Of a DNA stretch of 64,000 nucleotides, positions 14,385-23,345 are shown one piece after another. The notes beneath the pieces were generated by a model. The model was not told the origin of the DNA. It did no database searches and saw nothing but the letters and a program-made list of their open reading frames with translations. The DNA comes from Anaerolineales bacterium (GTDB lineage: Bacteria > Chloroflexota > Anaerolineae > Anaerolineales > Villigracilaceae). Within the stretch, counting starts at the first letter, position 1; each line of letters begins with the position of its first letter. The stretch lies in contig JAHDWB010000002.1 in the NCBI GenBank assembly GCA_023382595.1, positions 186,001 through 250,000 on the forward strand, given 5' to 3'. A program made the position numbers and the translations under genes.

Positions 14385-15137
14385 CTATTGTACAACAGAA
14401 CCACCCCAGACCGCCTTCAACAACTGCGGCAGGATCTCCCCCGACTTGCCACGAAGGGAAAAATCCGCATCTGGAGTGAGCGGTGTTGGTTCCGCGTTGA
14501 TCTCAACCACCACGGCTCCATTATCCCGCGCGGCACGCGCCAGCGACGCGGCAGGCTGCACCAATCCCGATGTGCCGATCGAAAAGAAGACCTGACACGC
14601 GCGAGCCGCCAGCACAGCCGATTCCAATTCCCCGCGCGGGAGCGCCTCACCAAACCAAACGACGTCTGGTCGCAGCAACCCGTTGCATGATTCACACCTC
14701 GGCACGGATTCGCCATCGTCATCCCAGGTTTCGGCGTAGGTCCCGCAATCCGCGCAACGGACGCGCTGGATGTTTCCATGCAGTTCCAATACATTTTTAC
14801 TGCCCGCAAAACGGTGCAACCCGTCCACATTTTGGGTGATGAGCGTGAACTCCGATACCTTCTGTTCCATTTCCACCAACGCATAATGACTGGGATTCGG
14901 GCACACTCCTTTGACCGCTTCCCGCCGCCACGCATACCAATCCCAGACGAGTTTGGGGTCGCGGGCAAAGGCTTCAGGCGAGGCAAGATCTTCTGGTCTG
15001 TACTGCGCCCAAAGACCCTCCTGGGAATCTCTAAAGGTGCGGAGTCCGCTCTCTTGTGAGACACCAGCCCCGGTTAAGACAGCGATGCGGTCCGCCTTCG
15101 TCAGAAAACGGATCAATTCAGCCGGGATGTCCATCAT
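14385..15137 (-). CDS. cobB: NAD-dependent protein deacylase, Sir2 family
   Basis: 250 residues. NAD site GAGVSQESGLRTFR, TQNVDGLH and catalytic ELHG are all present, and the zinc site has four Cys (RCADC and RCESC). WDWYAWRREAV has the Y-x-x-R pair that marks class III sirtuins (SIRT5, CobB), which remove succinyl or malonyl groups as well as acetyl. The start overlaps the stop of the lipoprotein gene upstream (ATGA), so the two are coupled. The usual SGIP is SGLR here, a mild departure. Confidence 0.92.
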   Translation of the reverse strand: MMDIPAELIRFLTKADRIAVLTGAGVSQESGLRTFRDSQEGLWAQYRPEDLASPEAFARDPKLVWDWYAWRREAVKGVCPNPSHYALVEMEQKVSEFTLITQNVDGLHRFAGSKNVLELHGNIQRVRCADCGTYAETWDDDGESVPRCESCNGLLRPDVVWFGEALPRGELESAVLAARACQVFFSIGTSGLVQPAASLARAARDNGAVVVEINAEPTPLTPDADFSLRGKSGEILPQLLKAVWGGSVVQ

Positions 15138-15817
15138 GGTTTTAAAGTCTCAGTAACGATCGGAGTGGGCGTCGGGACACATTCAAGCATTTTTATCTTT
15201 TCCTTGAAGACGGCAGTGCGCCCCAACTCGCGCCCGAATTGGTTCGTGGATACGATCTGATACTCCACCCAGGCATTTTGAAAGAAACCATCCTCCAGCA
15301 TTTCGTCTGAATACAGGTCATGGACGTATGTGCCCGCGCCGATCGTATGCATGGGAATGTTCGTCCACTTGCTGGCGCGCTCCGATGTTAGACTCTTAAA
15401 ACGGACGAATAATAATACATGCGCCACTGCAAGGAAATCTGTGACCTGCGCCGTGATCTTGACCGAAGCAGGCTCGCACTGCCTGCCTTTGAAGAATTCA
15501 TCCTGAGACGCAAAGATGGAAAGAAAGCCCTTCATTTGCACTGTGGGCGTTGGGGTGTTCGGCGTGATCAATGCCAACGGCGTGACACTGGATTCAATGA
15601 TCGTTTCGATCTCCGGGAGCACGGTCGGTGAACTCAAGACGATGAGCGTAGGCGTTGGCGTAAAAGTGACCGTCGGCGGGATCGGCGTCGCCGTGGGAGG
15701 CGGCGTGTGTGTTTCCGTGCTGGTCGGCACAGCCTCAGCGGACGGTCCAAAGAACTGTCCAAAGGCACAAGAGATCAACAGGATGGCAATGAGAGCAATG
15801 ATCAGGATCTTTTTCAT
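15134..15817 (-). CDS. Lipoprotein with Thr/Pro-rich linker
   Basis: 227 residues from ATG 15817 (overlapping the upstream stop as ATGA). The signal peptide ends in a lipobox (LLISC), followed by about 75 residues rich in Thr and Pro, then a compact domain of about 130 residues (EPASVKITAQVTDFLAVAHVLLFVRF, then AGTYVHDLYSDEML). The globular part matches the product of 15814-16518 in length and motif order (C-xP...ITAxV...VxxVLxFVR), so they are paralogues. The likely fold is an Ig-like beta domain. Function unknown. Confidence 0.8.
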   Translation of the reverse strand: MKKILIIALIAILLISCAFGQFFGPSAEAVPTSTETHTPPPTATPIPPTVTFTPTPTLIVLSSPTVLPEIETIIESSVTPLALITPNTPTPTVQMKGFLSIFASQDEFFKGRQCEPASVKITAQVTDFLAVAHVLLFVRFKSLTSERASKWTNIPMHTIGAGTYVHDLYSDEMLEDGFFQNAWVEYQIVSTNQFGRELGRTAVFKEKIKMLECVPTPTPIVTETLKP

Positions 15818-16518
15818 GGTCTTCGGGGTGTGGGAATCGGACATCCAGTTAATGGAGTTAGACAGGGGCATGGGGCAAGGTCAATGGCGGTTGAGTAGAT
15901 CTGGGTGCGCCCGACCTCCTGCCCTCGGTTATTTGTGGCGACCAATTGGAACATAACCCATGAACTTCTGTAATGATTATGCCCACGCGTATCGTTCGCA
16001 CGCAGGGTGTAGGTGAACGTGCCATCGCGGTGATTGAACATGACATCCCCCGTTGTCCAGGGTGTGGAGTCGTCCTTTTCTGTCGAGCGCACCTTCACAA
16101 AGATCACCACACTGATGACATCCTTTGGGTCTTCCACTTCAGCGGAGATCACGGTCCTGTTTGGAGTGCAAGAACCCCAGAAGATCTTGTTCGCGGACAC
16201 GGAGACTGACACAAACCCGGGTCCGGGGCGGGACGGAGTTGCGGGAATGACCGGCGTAGCGGTATCCATCCCAATAAAGATCGGGATCGGCTCGAACGTG
16301 GCGGTCGGCATATTGGGATCGAATGTCGGAAGGCGGACGATGGTCGCTGTGGCGCTTGGAAGCGGCGTGTTCGTCGGCACAGGAGTATCGATCGGCGTAT
16401 AGGTGATGAAAGGCGTCAGCGTGGGTTCGGGTTCGTTCGCAGGCGGCAACAAAATATCGTTCATCGAACACGCCTGCAATAGGATCGCCAATATCATCAC
16501 AACAGAAAATCTGCGCAT
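15814..16518 (-). CDS. Lipoprotein with Thr/Pro-rich linker, paralogue of the next gene
   Basis: 234 residues. The lipobox (LLQAC, Cys17) is followed by a linker with repeated PTNTPLPSATAT-like units and then a beta-rich domain (CTPNRTVISAEVEDPKDVISVVIFVKVRS, then DGTFTYTLRANDTRGH). It is the first gene of a coupled set with the lipoprotein at 15134 and the sirtuin at 14385, linked by 4-base overlaps. The domain probably binds something at the cell surface; nothing more specific can be said. Confidence 0.8.
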   Translation of the reverse strand: MRRFSVVMILAILLQACSMNDILLPPANEPEPTLTPFITYTPIDTPVPTNTPLPSATATIVRLPTFDPNMPTATFEPIPIFIGMDTATPVIPATPSRPGPGFVSVSVSANKIFWGSCTPNRTVISAEVEDPKDVISVVIFVKVRSTEKDDSTPWTTGDVMFNHRDGTFTYTLRANDTRGHNHYRSSWVMFQLVATNNRGQEVGRTQIYSTAIDLAPCPCLTPLTGCPIPTPRRP

Positions 16519-16573
16519 GAAAACCTCTTTACGCTATAATACTACGAAATATCACCCTTAATTTTACAACATC

Positions 16574-17560
16574 ATGACATCCATTGAAGTAGATAACCTG
16601 CACAAGGTTTTTCAAACCAAACGCAAAGCCGCCGGGCTGGGCGCATCGACACGCGCGTTGTTCAAGCCCGAATACAGCCAAGTGGAAGCGGTGCGGAAAA
16701 TTTCGTTCAGGATGGAAGCGGGGGAACTGCTCGGCTTTATTGGTCCAAATGGCGCGGGAAAATCCACCACCATAAAAATGCTCACAGGCATCCTGCATCC
16801 CACCGGCGGCGATGCCAAAGTGCTCGGTTATATCCCGTGGAAGGAGCGCCAAAAACTTGCCTTTCACATCGGCACGGTCTTCGGTCAGCGCCCGCAGCTT
16901 TGGTATCACCTGCCCGCCATAGACACGTTCACTTTATTCGGAAAGATCTACGAGCTGGATGACCGCGAAACAAAAAAGCGCATCGACTTTTTGACCGAAG
17001 CTTTTGAAATTCGGGATCTATTGGAGACTCCCGTCCGCAAACTTTCCCTCGGTCAACGGATGCGCTGCGAAGTTGCCGCCTCGCTTCTTCACCGCCCGAA
17101 GTTGATTCTGCTCGATGAGCCGTCCATCGGGCTGGATGTGGTCGCCAAACAACACATCCGCGACGCAATCCGCAGGATGAATCAGGAGGAGGGAGTCGGC
17201 GTATTGCTCACCTCCCATGATGCGGGTGATCTGGAAGCGCTCTGCAAACGCGTCATTATCGTCAACCACGGGCAGATCGTCTACGAGGACAAAGTCTCCA
17301 CGCTGAAGCGCAAGCACCTGACCACCAAGCTGGTGGAAGTCCGTTACGCGCAGGAAGTGCCGAAGGACTTTCAGTTGAACGGCGTCGAAATATTGAAAGT
17401 GGGGCGTTACGGCGTGAAACTGCGCTTCGACACAAACAAAACGCCAGTGGATAAAGTATTGGCGCATCTTTCTGCATCCGGCGACCTGGTGGATATCACC
17501 ATCTCCGACCCGCCGCTGGAGGAAGTGATTGCAAAGATCTATCGGTCGTCCGCGTCATAA
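16574..17560 (+). CDS. ABC-2 exporter ATP-binding protein
   Basis: 328 residues. Walker A GPNGAGKST, Q-loop FGQRPQLW, signature LSLGQRMRCEV, Walker B LILLDEPSIGLDV and switch His LLTSHDAGDL. A C-terminal domain of about 90 residues follows. The Q-loop FGQR and LGQRMR are typical of the DUF990-type exporter group. It should energise the two permeases at 18409 and 19196; the operon also contains a DUF2785 gene. A TATAAT at 16535-16540 lies in the 55-base divergent region before it, but no good -35 box is seen. Confidence 0.93.
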   Translation: MTSIEVDNLHKVFQTKRKAAGLGASTRALFKPEYSQVEAVRKISFRMEAGELLGFIGPNGAGKSTTIKMLTGILHPTGGDAKVLGYIPWKERQKLAFHIGTVFGQRPQLWYHLPAIDTFTLFGKIYELDDRETKKRIDFLTEAFEIRDLLETPVRKLSLGQRMRCEVAASLLHRPKLILLDEPSIGLDVVAKQHIRDAIRRMNQEEGVGVLLTSHDAGDLEALCKRVIIVNHGQIVYEDKVSTLKRKHLTTKLVEVRYAQEVPKDFQLNGVEILKVGRYGVKLRFDTNKTPVDKVLAHLSASGDLVDITISDPPLEEVIAKIYRSSAS

Positions 17561-17571
17561 GGAGAGAATCA

Positions 17572-18399
17572 ATGTATAAACAATTCTGGCTCAATATCCG
17601 TGAAAATCAATACGCCGTCCCGGAAGGGCATTCCATCGAAGACTTGCTCGATGAATTGTTGTCTTTCCTGGGGAGCACTGACCCGGAACTACGCGATGTC
17701 ATCGGTTACGAGACCTATGCTAATTGGCTGAAATTGGAAACCATTCCGTTGGTACTGATCCGTTCGTGCATTTCCCGCCTTACCGGCAATCTGGAAGAGG
17801 GGATCGGGGAACGCGATACAGACACGGTCTTCCTGCGCTCGTTTTCGGCTCTGCTGCTCGCTGAAACAGTGCATCATGACAACAAAGCCCCCGCCTTGGA
17901 AAAAGATGATGCGCTTGATATTCTCGAAAAGGCTCTTACGTACTTGAAAAATGAGCGCGATCCGCGCGGATACGTCAGCGGGAAGGGTTGGGCACACGCA
18001 CTCGCCCACACCGCCGACCTGCTTTACACACTCGCCAGTCACCGCGACACAGGTCAAGCCGAACTGGAACGAATCCTGTATGCAGTCACAGCCAAACTGG
18101 CAAAACCCACGGATTGGGTCTATTGCCACGGTGAAGATGACCGCCTTATGCAGGCTGCCGCTGGAGTCGTGCAAAGAAACCTGCTAGACGAGAACACTTA
18201 CAGCCAGTGGCTTGCATCCTGCCTCGAACCGTCATGGAAAGGCTCTTACGAAGACCCGGCGCAAAACAACGCCTTTTTCAACACCAGAAATTTCCTGCGC
18301 GGGTTCTATTTATATCTGCAGGAAGCGAAAGACCTCCCCATCCGCGATTTTCTTTTCAAGGAAACAGGGAATACCCTGCGAAAATTCAGGCAATTCTAA
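17572..18399 (+). CDS. DUF2785 domain protein
   Basis: 275 residues, soluble, mostly helical. The central motif DPRGYVSGKGWAHALAHTADLL is the hallmark of DUF2785, and repeated short helices suggest an alpha solenoid. It lies inside an exporter operon, 11 bases after the ATPase and 9 bases before the first permease, so it may act with the transporter or on the same compound. No catalytic function is established for the family. Confidence 0.85.
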   Translation: MYKQFWLNIRENQYAVPEGHSIEDLLDELLSFLGSTDPELRDVIGYETYANWLKLETIPLVLIRSCISRLTGNLEEGIGERDTDTVFLRSFSALLLAETVHHDNKAPALEKDDALDILEKALTYLKNERDPRGYVSGKGWAHALAHTADLLYTLASHRDTGQAELERILYAVTAKLAKPTDWVYCHGEDDRLMQAAAGVVQRNLLDENTYSQWLASCLEPSWKGSYEDPAQNNAFFNTRNFLRGFYLYLQEAKDLPIRDFLFKETGNTLRKFRQF

Positions 18400-18408
18400 A
18401 GCGCCCAC

Positions 18409-19194
18409 ATGCGGAAGTATCTCTACATCGCCACGATGCAGGTCATCAACAACATCGCCTACCCCGGCGATTTTCTGGGACGTTCCATCAGCATTGGCAT
18501 CTTCCTATTCATCTTTGCCGGGTTATGGGGCACGACCTTTCGCATTGTCGGTAAAGAATCCATCAACGGGCTGACCTTTGCCAACATGATGTGGTACCTG
18601 ATGATGGCAGAGACGATCGAACTCGGCAGACCGCGCACCAACCGCATCATCTCGGAACAGGTCAAGAACGGTGAAGTGGCATACATCCTCAACAAGCCGT
18701 ACAACTTCCTGCTATATCATTTCTCGTTCGGCTTGGGTGACAGTCTCCTGCGTGTTGGGATAAACATCGCCGTAGGCGTTCTCGTCGCGTGGCTGCTGGC
18801 GGGTCCGCCGCCATCTCTGCTGGGATGGGGTATGGCGCTGGTCACACTCATCGGCGCGTGGATCCTGCACTTCTGCATGATGGCATTGATCGGACTGGCG
18901 GCATTTCTCGTGGAAGAGACCAATTCCTTCGAGTTGATCTACCAAAAACTGGTCTTCATCCTCGGCGGAATGCTCCTGCCGTTGGATATGTTCCCTGAAT
19001 GGCTGCAAGGAATTGCGCGTCTTCTCCCCTTCCCATATATGATGTACGCCCCCGCGCGCCTATTTGTAAAACCTGACGTGGAGTTGTTCTGGCAGATGCT
19101 CTCCGCGCAATGGATGTGGGTGGCGACGCTGGTACTCGTTCTTACCATTGCCTATCGTGGAAGCGAAAAAGTGCTCACGGTGAACGGCGGCTGA
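18409..19194 (+). CDS. ABC-2 family exporter permease
   Basis: 261 residues with six membrane segments. The pattern is that of the ABC-2 permeases paired in this exporter group: a membrane segment near the N-terminus, the cytoplasmic stretch TNRIISEQVKNGEVAYILNKP, and a late segment with FILGGMLLPLDMFPEWLQ. It is the first of two different permeases, which probably form a heterodimer with the product of 19196. Confidence 0.88.
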   Translation: MRKYLYIATMQVINNIAYPGDFLGRSISIGIFLFIFAGLWGTTFRIVGKESINGLTFANMMWYLMMAETIELGRPRTNRIISEQVKNGEVAYILNKPYNFLLYHFSFGLGDSLLRVGINIAVGVLVAWLLAGPPPSLLGWGMALVTLIGAWILHFCMMALIGLAAFLVEETNSFELIYQKLVFILGGMLLPLDMFPEWLQGIARLLPFPYMMYAPARLFVKPDVELFWQMLSAQWMWVATLVLVLTIAYRGSEKVLTVNGG

Positions 19195-19195
19195 C

Positions 19196-19978
19196 ATGAA
19201 AAACATCCGATTTCTAATCGCACTTTGGAAAGCCAACCTGCAAGCCGCCATGGAGTTCCGTTCCGCATTTCTGACACAGGTTATCTTCATGATGATCAAT
19301 AATGGCGCGTATTTCATGTTCTGGGTCTTGTTCTTCGATAAATTCAACGAAGTACAAGGCTGGGGACTGCGTGACATGATGCTGCTGTATGGGATCGCCG
19401 CCACCGCCTGGGGAGTTGCGGCATATTTCTTCGGTCATTTCACCACGCTGGCGGAGGTCATCGCGCACGGCAGGCTGGATTATTACCTGTCCCTGCCGAA
19501 GCCGGTCCTGCTGCATGTGCTGGCATCAAAAAGCCTCGGCAGCGGCATGGGAGATATTATTTATGGCATCGGCAGTTTTATCATCTCCGGCTACCTCACC
19601 CCCGATGGAATTTTACGGTTCGCGCTTTCTGTTTTCACAGGCGTATGCATCTTTATTTCATTTCTAACCATCATCCAAAGTCTGTCCTTTTGGCTGGGCA
19701 ACACCGTCGCGCTCAGTCAGATCGCCTTGAGCGCCGTGCTGACATTCTCGTTGTATCCCAGCGTGCTGTTCAACACAACCACAAAATTCGTTCTACTGAC
19801 CATTGTCCCTGCCGCATTGATCGGCTCGGTCCCTGCCGAATTTGTGCGTTCATTTACATGGCAAAGCCTGTTACAGATCTCCGCTGGCGCAGCGGTCTTC
19901 CTCGCTTTGGCAGTGGCGATCTTTCGCGCAGGATTGCGGAAATACGAGTCAGGCAGCGCGATACAGGTGGAGGTCTGA
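19196..19978 (+). CDS. ABC-2 family exporter permease, second subunit
   Basis: 260 residues, six membrane segments. HGRLDYYLSLPKPVLLHVLASK is the cytoplasmic loop matching GEVAYILNKP in the partner at 18409, and VLTFSLYPSVLFN is typical of the second permease of these exporters. It starts one base after the first permease's stop. The next gene (DinB) begins directly at its stop codon. Confidence 0.88.
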   Translation: MKNIRFLIALWKANLQAAMEFRSAFLTQVIFMMINNGAYFMFWVLFFDKFNEVQGWGLRDMMLLYGIAATAWGVAAYFFGHFTTLAEVIAHGRLDYYLSLPKPVLLHVLASKSLGSGMGDIIYGIGSFIISGYLTPDGILRFALSVFTGVCIFISFLTIIQSLSFWLGNTVALSQIALSAVLTFSLYPSVLFNTTTKFVLLTIVPAALIGSVPAEFVRSFTWQSLLQISAGAAVFLALAVAIFRAGLRKYESGSAIQVEV

Positions 19979-20479
19979 TTGGATATTCTGCATGAACTTG
20001 AGCGGGAATTGGATGAAACCTACACCCGCTTCATCTCTTTAGTAGAGTTGATCCCTGAATCCAAATATTCTCTCCCCTCTAGCAATCCCGCTTGGACGAT
20101 AGGTGATGTTCTGTTTCACATCACGCTTGGTCCGCGGGCGCTAGCATTGGAAGTGTGGATGACACTCCATGCGCGGGGACTCTATCAATTGGCTATGCGC
20201 TACTTCCCGTCGCGGATGTTCAATCGCATAAATGCGTGGTTCGGCAATCGCAAGCGTCGAATCAGCCGTCAGGGGCTGCTTAAGGCATACGGGCAGGCGC
20301 ACACAGTCATAAAGTCCAGATTGAAGCGGACTCGGGAGGAGGATTTGTCAAAATCGGTGATATATCCCAAAGATTATGTATCTGACCTCGCAGGAAAAGT
20401 CAGTGTGGAGCGGTTGTTTCGGTATGTGAAGGGACATTTCGATGCGCACGAAGAGGAAATTCGCGCCCGTTCGGGGTGA
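19979..20479 (+). CDS. DinB-like four-helix protein
   Basis: 166 residues from TTG 19979, which follows AGGTGGAGG and directly abuts the permease stop. Helix 1 (LERELDETYTRFISLVELIPESKY), then NPAWTIGDVLFHITLG with the His that usually starts the metal triad, and C-terminal RLFRYVKGHFDAHEEEI with further His. The layout fits the DinB/YfiT metal-dependent thiol-transferase-like fold. It is possibly a tail gene of the exporter operon. Activity unknown. Confidence 0.75.
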   Translation: MDILHELERELDETYTRFISLVELIPESKYSLPSSNPAWTIGDVLFHITLGPRALALEVWMTLHARGLYQLAMRYFPSRMFNRINAWFGNRKRRISRQGLLKAYGQAHTVIKSRLKRTREEDLSKSVIYPKDYVSDLAGKVSVERLFRYVKGHFDAHEEEIRARSG

Positions 20480-20486
20480 ATTTCTC

Positions 20487-20495
20487 TGGTATAAT
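20487..20495 (+). promoter_or_regulatory. Extended -10 promoter for rpsO
   Basis: TGGTATAAT is a consensus extended -10 box; no good -35 box is seen 17 bases before it. It would give rpsO a leader of about 80 bases. Confidence 0.55.
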
Positions 20496-20581
20496 TCTGC
20501 CCCGTGACTGGTCCTGCCTTACGGTTTCGCGCTGTGGGCATGGAGACCTGCAAAAGAATCTACAGAAAGGAAGCATACGTC

Positions 20582-20854
20582 ATGCCGCTTGCGAAAGAAG
20601 TCAAGACAAAGGCGATCGAGGATTTTCATCGCCACGAGAAGGATACCGGTTCGCCTGAAGTGCAAATCGCCATCCTGACAAACCGCATCACTCAGCTTAC
20701 TGAGCACTTGCGCGCCAACAAGCAGGATCAATCCTGCCGCCGCGGTCTGCTTAAACTGGTTGGTCAGCGCCGCCGGTTGCTCGCGTACCTGCGTAAAAGC
20801 AATTACCAGAGCTACCTCAACGTCACCGACCGTTTGCAGCTCCGCCGCAAATAA
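20582..20854 (+). CDS. rpsO: 30S ribosomal protein S15
   Basis: 90 residues, normal length. Conserved stretches DTGSPEVQIAILTNRI, LTEHL, KQDQSCRRGLLKLVGQRRRLLAYLRK and YLNVTDRLQLRRK. S15 binds the central domain of 16S rRNA early in small-subunit assembly. The ATG at 20582 follows AAAGGAAG. Its place before pnp is the classic rpsO-pnp order. The long leader may carry the usual S15 autoregulatory RNA, but I could not fold it. Confidence 0.97.
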   Translation: MPLAKEVKTKAIEDFHRHEKDTGSPEVQIAILTNRITQLTEHLRANKQDQSCRRGLLKLVGQRRRLLAYLRKSNYQSYLNVTDRLQLRRK

Positions 20855-20869
20855 ATAGCACGTCAACCC

Positions 20870-20897
20870 GTAGGGGCACGACATGTCGTGCCCCTAC
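20870..20897. repeat. 28-base perfect palindrome between rpsO and pnp
   Basis: GTAGGGGCACGACA pairs fully with TGTCGTGCCCCTAC. It begins GTAGG and ends CCTAC, as does the palindrome at 62808-62834, and looks like a dispersed REP-type or miniature inverted-repeat element rather than a terminator, as no T-run follows. The rest of 20898-21047 is pnp leader with no gene. Confidence 0.7.
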
Positions 20898-21047
20898 ATT
20901 GTGTAAACCCGCAGTCAGGAATTGAATAGCGCGAACAACATGGTTGTTCCCACTCTTCAGTCCCTGACCCAAGGCGGAATGTTATTGAGACAGTACAATA
21001 CTGTCGAAGCAGGAGCCACCTCCTGCCCCATGTATAGGAGATAAAAA

Positions 21048-23291
21048 ATGAATTTTGAAGGAAAAAAGTATTCAGCCGTCGTTGGAAATAAGACGGTCTC
21101 GATCGAGACGGGTCGCCTTGCCGGACAGGCTGGCGGCGCACTCACGCTCGGCATCGAAGACGCGATCGTGTTCGCATCCGCCACCATGGGCGGCGTGCGC
21201 GAAGGCATCGACTTCTTCCCGCTCAGTGTGGAATATGAAGAGCGTTTGTATGCGGGCGGCAAGATCCCCGGTTCGTTCTTCCGCCGCGAAGGACGCGCTT
21301 CGACCGAGTCGATCCTCACCGCGCGCCTGACCGACCGCCCGCTGCGCCCGCTCTTTCAGGACGGCATGCGCAACGAAGTGCAGGTCATCATGTACTCGTT
21401 CTCGTCCGACGGCGTCAACCCGCTGGACATTCTGGCGATCAACGCCGCATCCGCCGCGATCATGATCTCGGACATCCCGTGGGGTGGTCCGGTCGGCGCG
21501 GTGCGCGTGGGACGCGTGAACGGCGAATTCGTCATCAACCCGACCTTTGCGGAAATGGACGCTTCCGACCTGGACCTGAGAATTGCCGGCACCAAGGAAG
21601 CGATTCTCATGGTGGAGTGCGGCGCACTCGAAATCCCCGACGATGTGATGGTGGAAGCGCTGGAATTGGGTCATAAATCCATCCAGCCGTTGATCGACCT
21701 GCAATTGCAGATGGCAGCCGAAATTGGCAAGCCGAAGCGTGAGATCAAGCTATACCTGCCGAGCGAAGAAGTTAAAAAGAAAGTATTCGACCGCGTCAGC
21801 GGACCGATGAACGAATTGCTCGACAAGCCGCTTTCCAAAGTGGAATTCTATTCGGGCATGACGGGCATCAAGGAAACCGCCGAAGCGGAGTTCTGCACCG
21901 TGCCGGATGGCGCAAATCCCGCCGATTTCATGGCAGTGAACGAATTCCGCGAGGCATTCGAACTGGCAGAACAGGCGGTTGTGCGTGAGCGGATTCTGGG
22001 GATGGGCAAGCGTCCCGACGGGCGCACGCCGACCGACATTCGCCCGATTTGGTGCGACGTGGGTGTTTCACCCCGCGCACACGGAACCGGTCTGTTCACC
22101 CGCGGCGAGACACAAATTCTCTCCTTTGCCACGCTCGGCACGCTGGGCGAAGCGCAGGAGTTGGATAACCTCTCCCCCAACGATACCAAACGCTACATGC
22201 ACCATTACAACTTCCCGCCGTTCTCCGTCGGTGAGACCAGACCTCTTCGCGGACAGAGCAGGCGCGAGGTCGGGCATGGGGCGCTGGCAGAACGCGCTCT
22301 CGAACCTGTGCTACCTGCCGAGGAATCCTTCCCGTATGCGATCCGCGTCGTATCCGAGGCGTTGTCCTCGAACGGCTCGACCTCCATGGGCTCGGTCTGC
22401 GGTTCGACGCTGGCATTAATGGATGCGGGCGTGCCGATCAAATCTCCCGTCTCCGGCGTGGCGATGGGTCTTATTACTGACGAAACAGGGCGCTACAAGA
22501 TCCTGACCGATATTCAGGGAACCGAAGACCATCTCGGCGACATGGATTTCAAGGTGGCTGGAACCGCCGCGGGGATCACCGCCCTGCAAATGGATATCAA
22601 GATCAGCGGCTTGAGCACGCAGATGATGAAGGAAGCGCTCGAACAGGCTCGCACGGCACGCATGTCCATTATGGAAAAGATGCTGGCGGTACTTTCCGAA
22701 CCGCGCACGGAATTGAAGCCGCATGCACCGCGCATCATTACCGTGAAGATCCCCGTCGATAAGATCGGCGCATTGATCGGACCGGGCGGCAAGAACATCC
22801 GCGCCCTGCAGGAAGAAACGGGCGTCAAGATCGACATCGAAGAAGACGGCACCGTGTACATTGCATCCACAAGCGCCGAGGGTGCAAAGATCGCACAGGA
22901 ACGCATCGAAGGAATGAGCGAAAGCCCTGTGATCGGCAACATCTACACCGGCAAAGTGGTGCGCATTGAGGCATTTGGCGCGTTCGTGAACATCATGCCC
23001 GGCGTGGACGGTCTCGTGCACATCTCCCAGCTTGACAGCGAACGCGTTGAAAAGGTCGAGGATGTGTGTGTACTCGGTGACGAACTGACCGTGATGGTGA
23101 CGGACATCGATCCGCAAGGCAAGATCCGCCTTTCGCGTCAGGCGGTACTGGAAGGCTGGTCTGCCGAGGAAGCCCGCGAAAAGGATAAGGGCGGCGGTGG
23201 ACGCGGAGGCGGCGGAAGAGGCGGTCCACGCGGAGGCGGGAATCGCGGCGGAGATCGTCGCGGCGGCGGTGGGGATCGCAACCGCAGATAG
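21048..23291 (+). CDS. pnp: Polyribonucleotide nucleotidyltransferase
   Basis: 747 residues. Two RNase PH domains (first with FFRREGRASTESILTARLTDRPLRPLF, second with RPDGRTPTDIRPI and SNGSTSMGSVCGSTLALMDAG), a helical linker, a KH domain (IGALIGPGGKNIRALQEETG) and an S1 domain (GKVVRIEAFGAFVNIMPGVDGLVHISQL). The enzyme degrades RNA from the 3' end using phosphate. The last 35 residues are a Gly/Arg-rich tail of RGG-type repeats, an addition to the usual core. ATG follows AGGAG. A terminator follows at 23302. Confidence 0.97.
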   Translation: MNFEGKKYSAVVGNKTVSIETGRLAGQAGGALTLGIEDAIVFASATMGGVREGIDFFPLSVEYEERLYAGGKIPGSFFRREGRASTESILTARLTDRPLRPLFQDGMRNEVQVIMYSFSSDGVNPLDILAINAASAAIMISDIPWGGPVGAVRVGRVNGEFVINPTFAEMDASDLDLRIAGTKEAILMVECGALEIPDDVMVEALELGHKSIQPLIDLQLQMAAEIGKPKREIKLYLPSEEVKKKVFDRVSGPMNELLDKPLSKVEFYSGMTGIKETAEAEFCTVPDGANPADFMAVNEFREAFELAEQAVVRERILGMGKRPDGRTPTDIRPIWCDVGVSPRAHGTGLFTRGETQILSFATLGTLGEAQELDNLSPNDTKRYMHHYNFPPFSVGETRPLRGQSRREVGHGALAERALEPVLPAEESFPYAIRVVSEALSSNGSTSMGSVCGSTLALMDAGVPIKSPVSGVAMGLITDETGRYKILTDIQGTEDHLGDMDFKVAGTAAGITALQMDIKISGLSTQMMKEALEQARTARMSIMEKMLAVLSEPRTELKPHAPRIITVKIPVDKIGALIGPGGKNIRALQEETGVKIDIEEDGTVYIASTSAEGAKIAQERIEGMSESPVIGNIYTGKVVRIEAFGAFVNIMPGVDGLVHISQLDSERVEKVEDVCVLGDELTVMVTDIDPQGKIRLSRQAVLEGWSAEEAREKDKGGGGRGGGGRGGPRGGGNRGGDRRGGGGDRNRR

Positions 23292-23301
23292 TCAGGAACA
23301 G

Positions 23302-23337
23302 ACTTCCGAAGTCACAACAGGCTTCGGAAGTTTTTTT
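23302..23337 (+). terminator. Terminator behind pnp
   Basis: Stem ACTTCCGAAG / CTTCGGAAGT with a 10-base loop and a run of seven T. The stem nearly equals that of the terminator at 48950-48977. Confidence 0.8.
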
Positions 23338-23345
23338 GGAGAATC

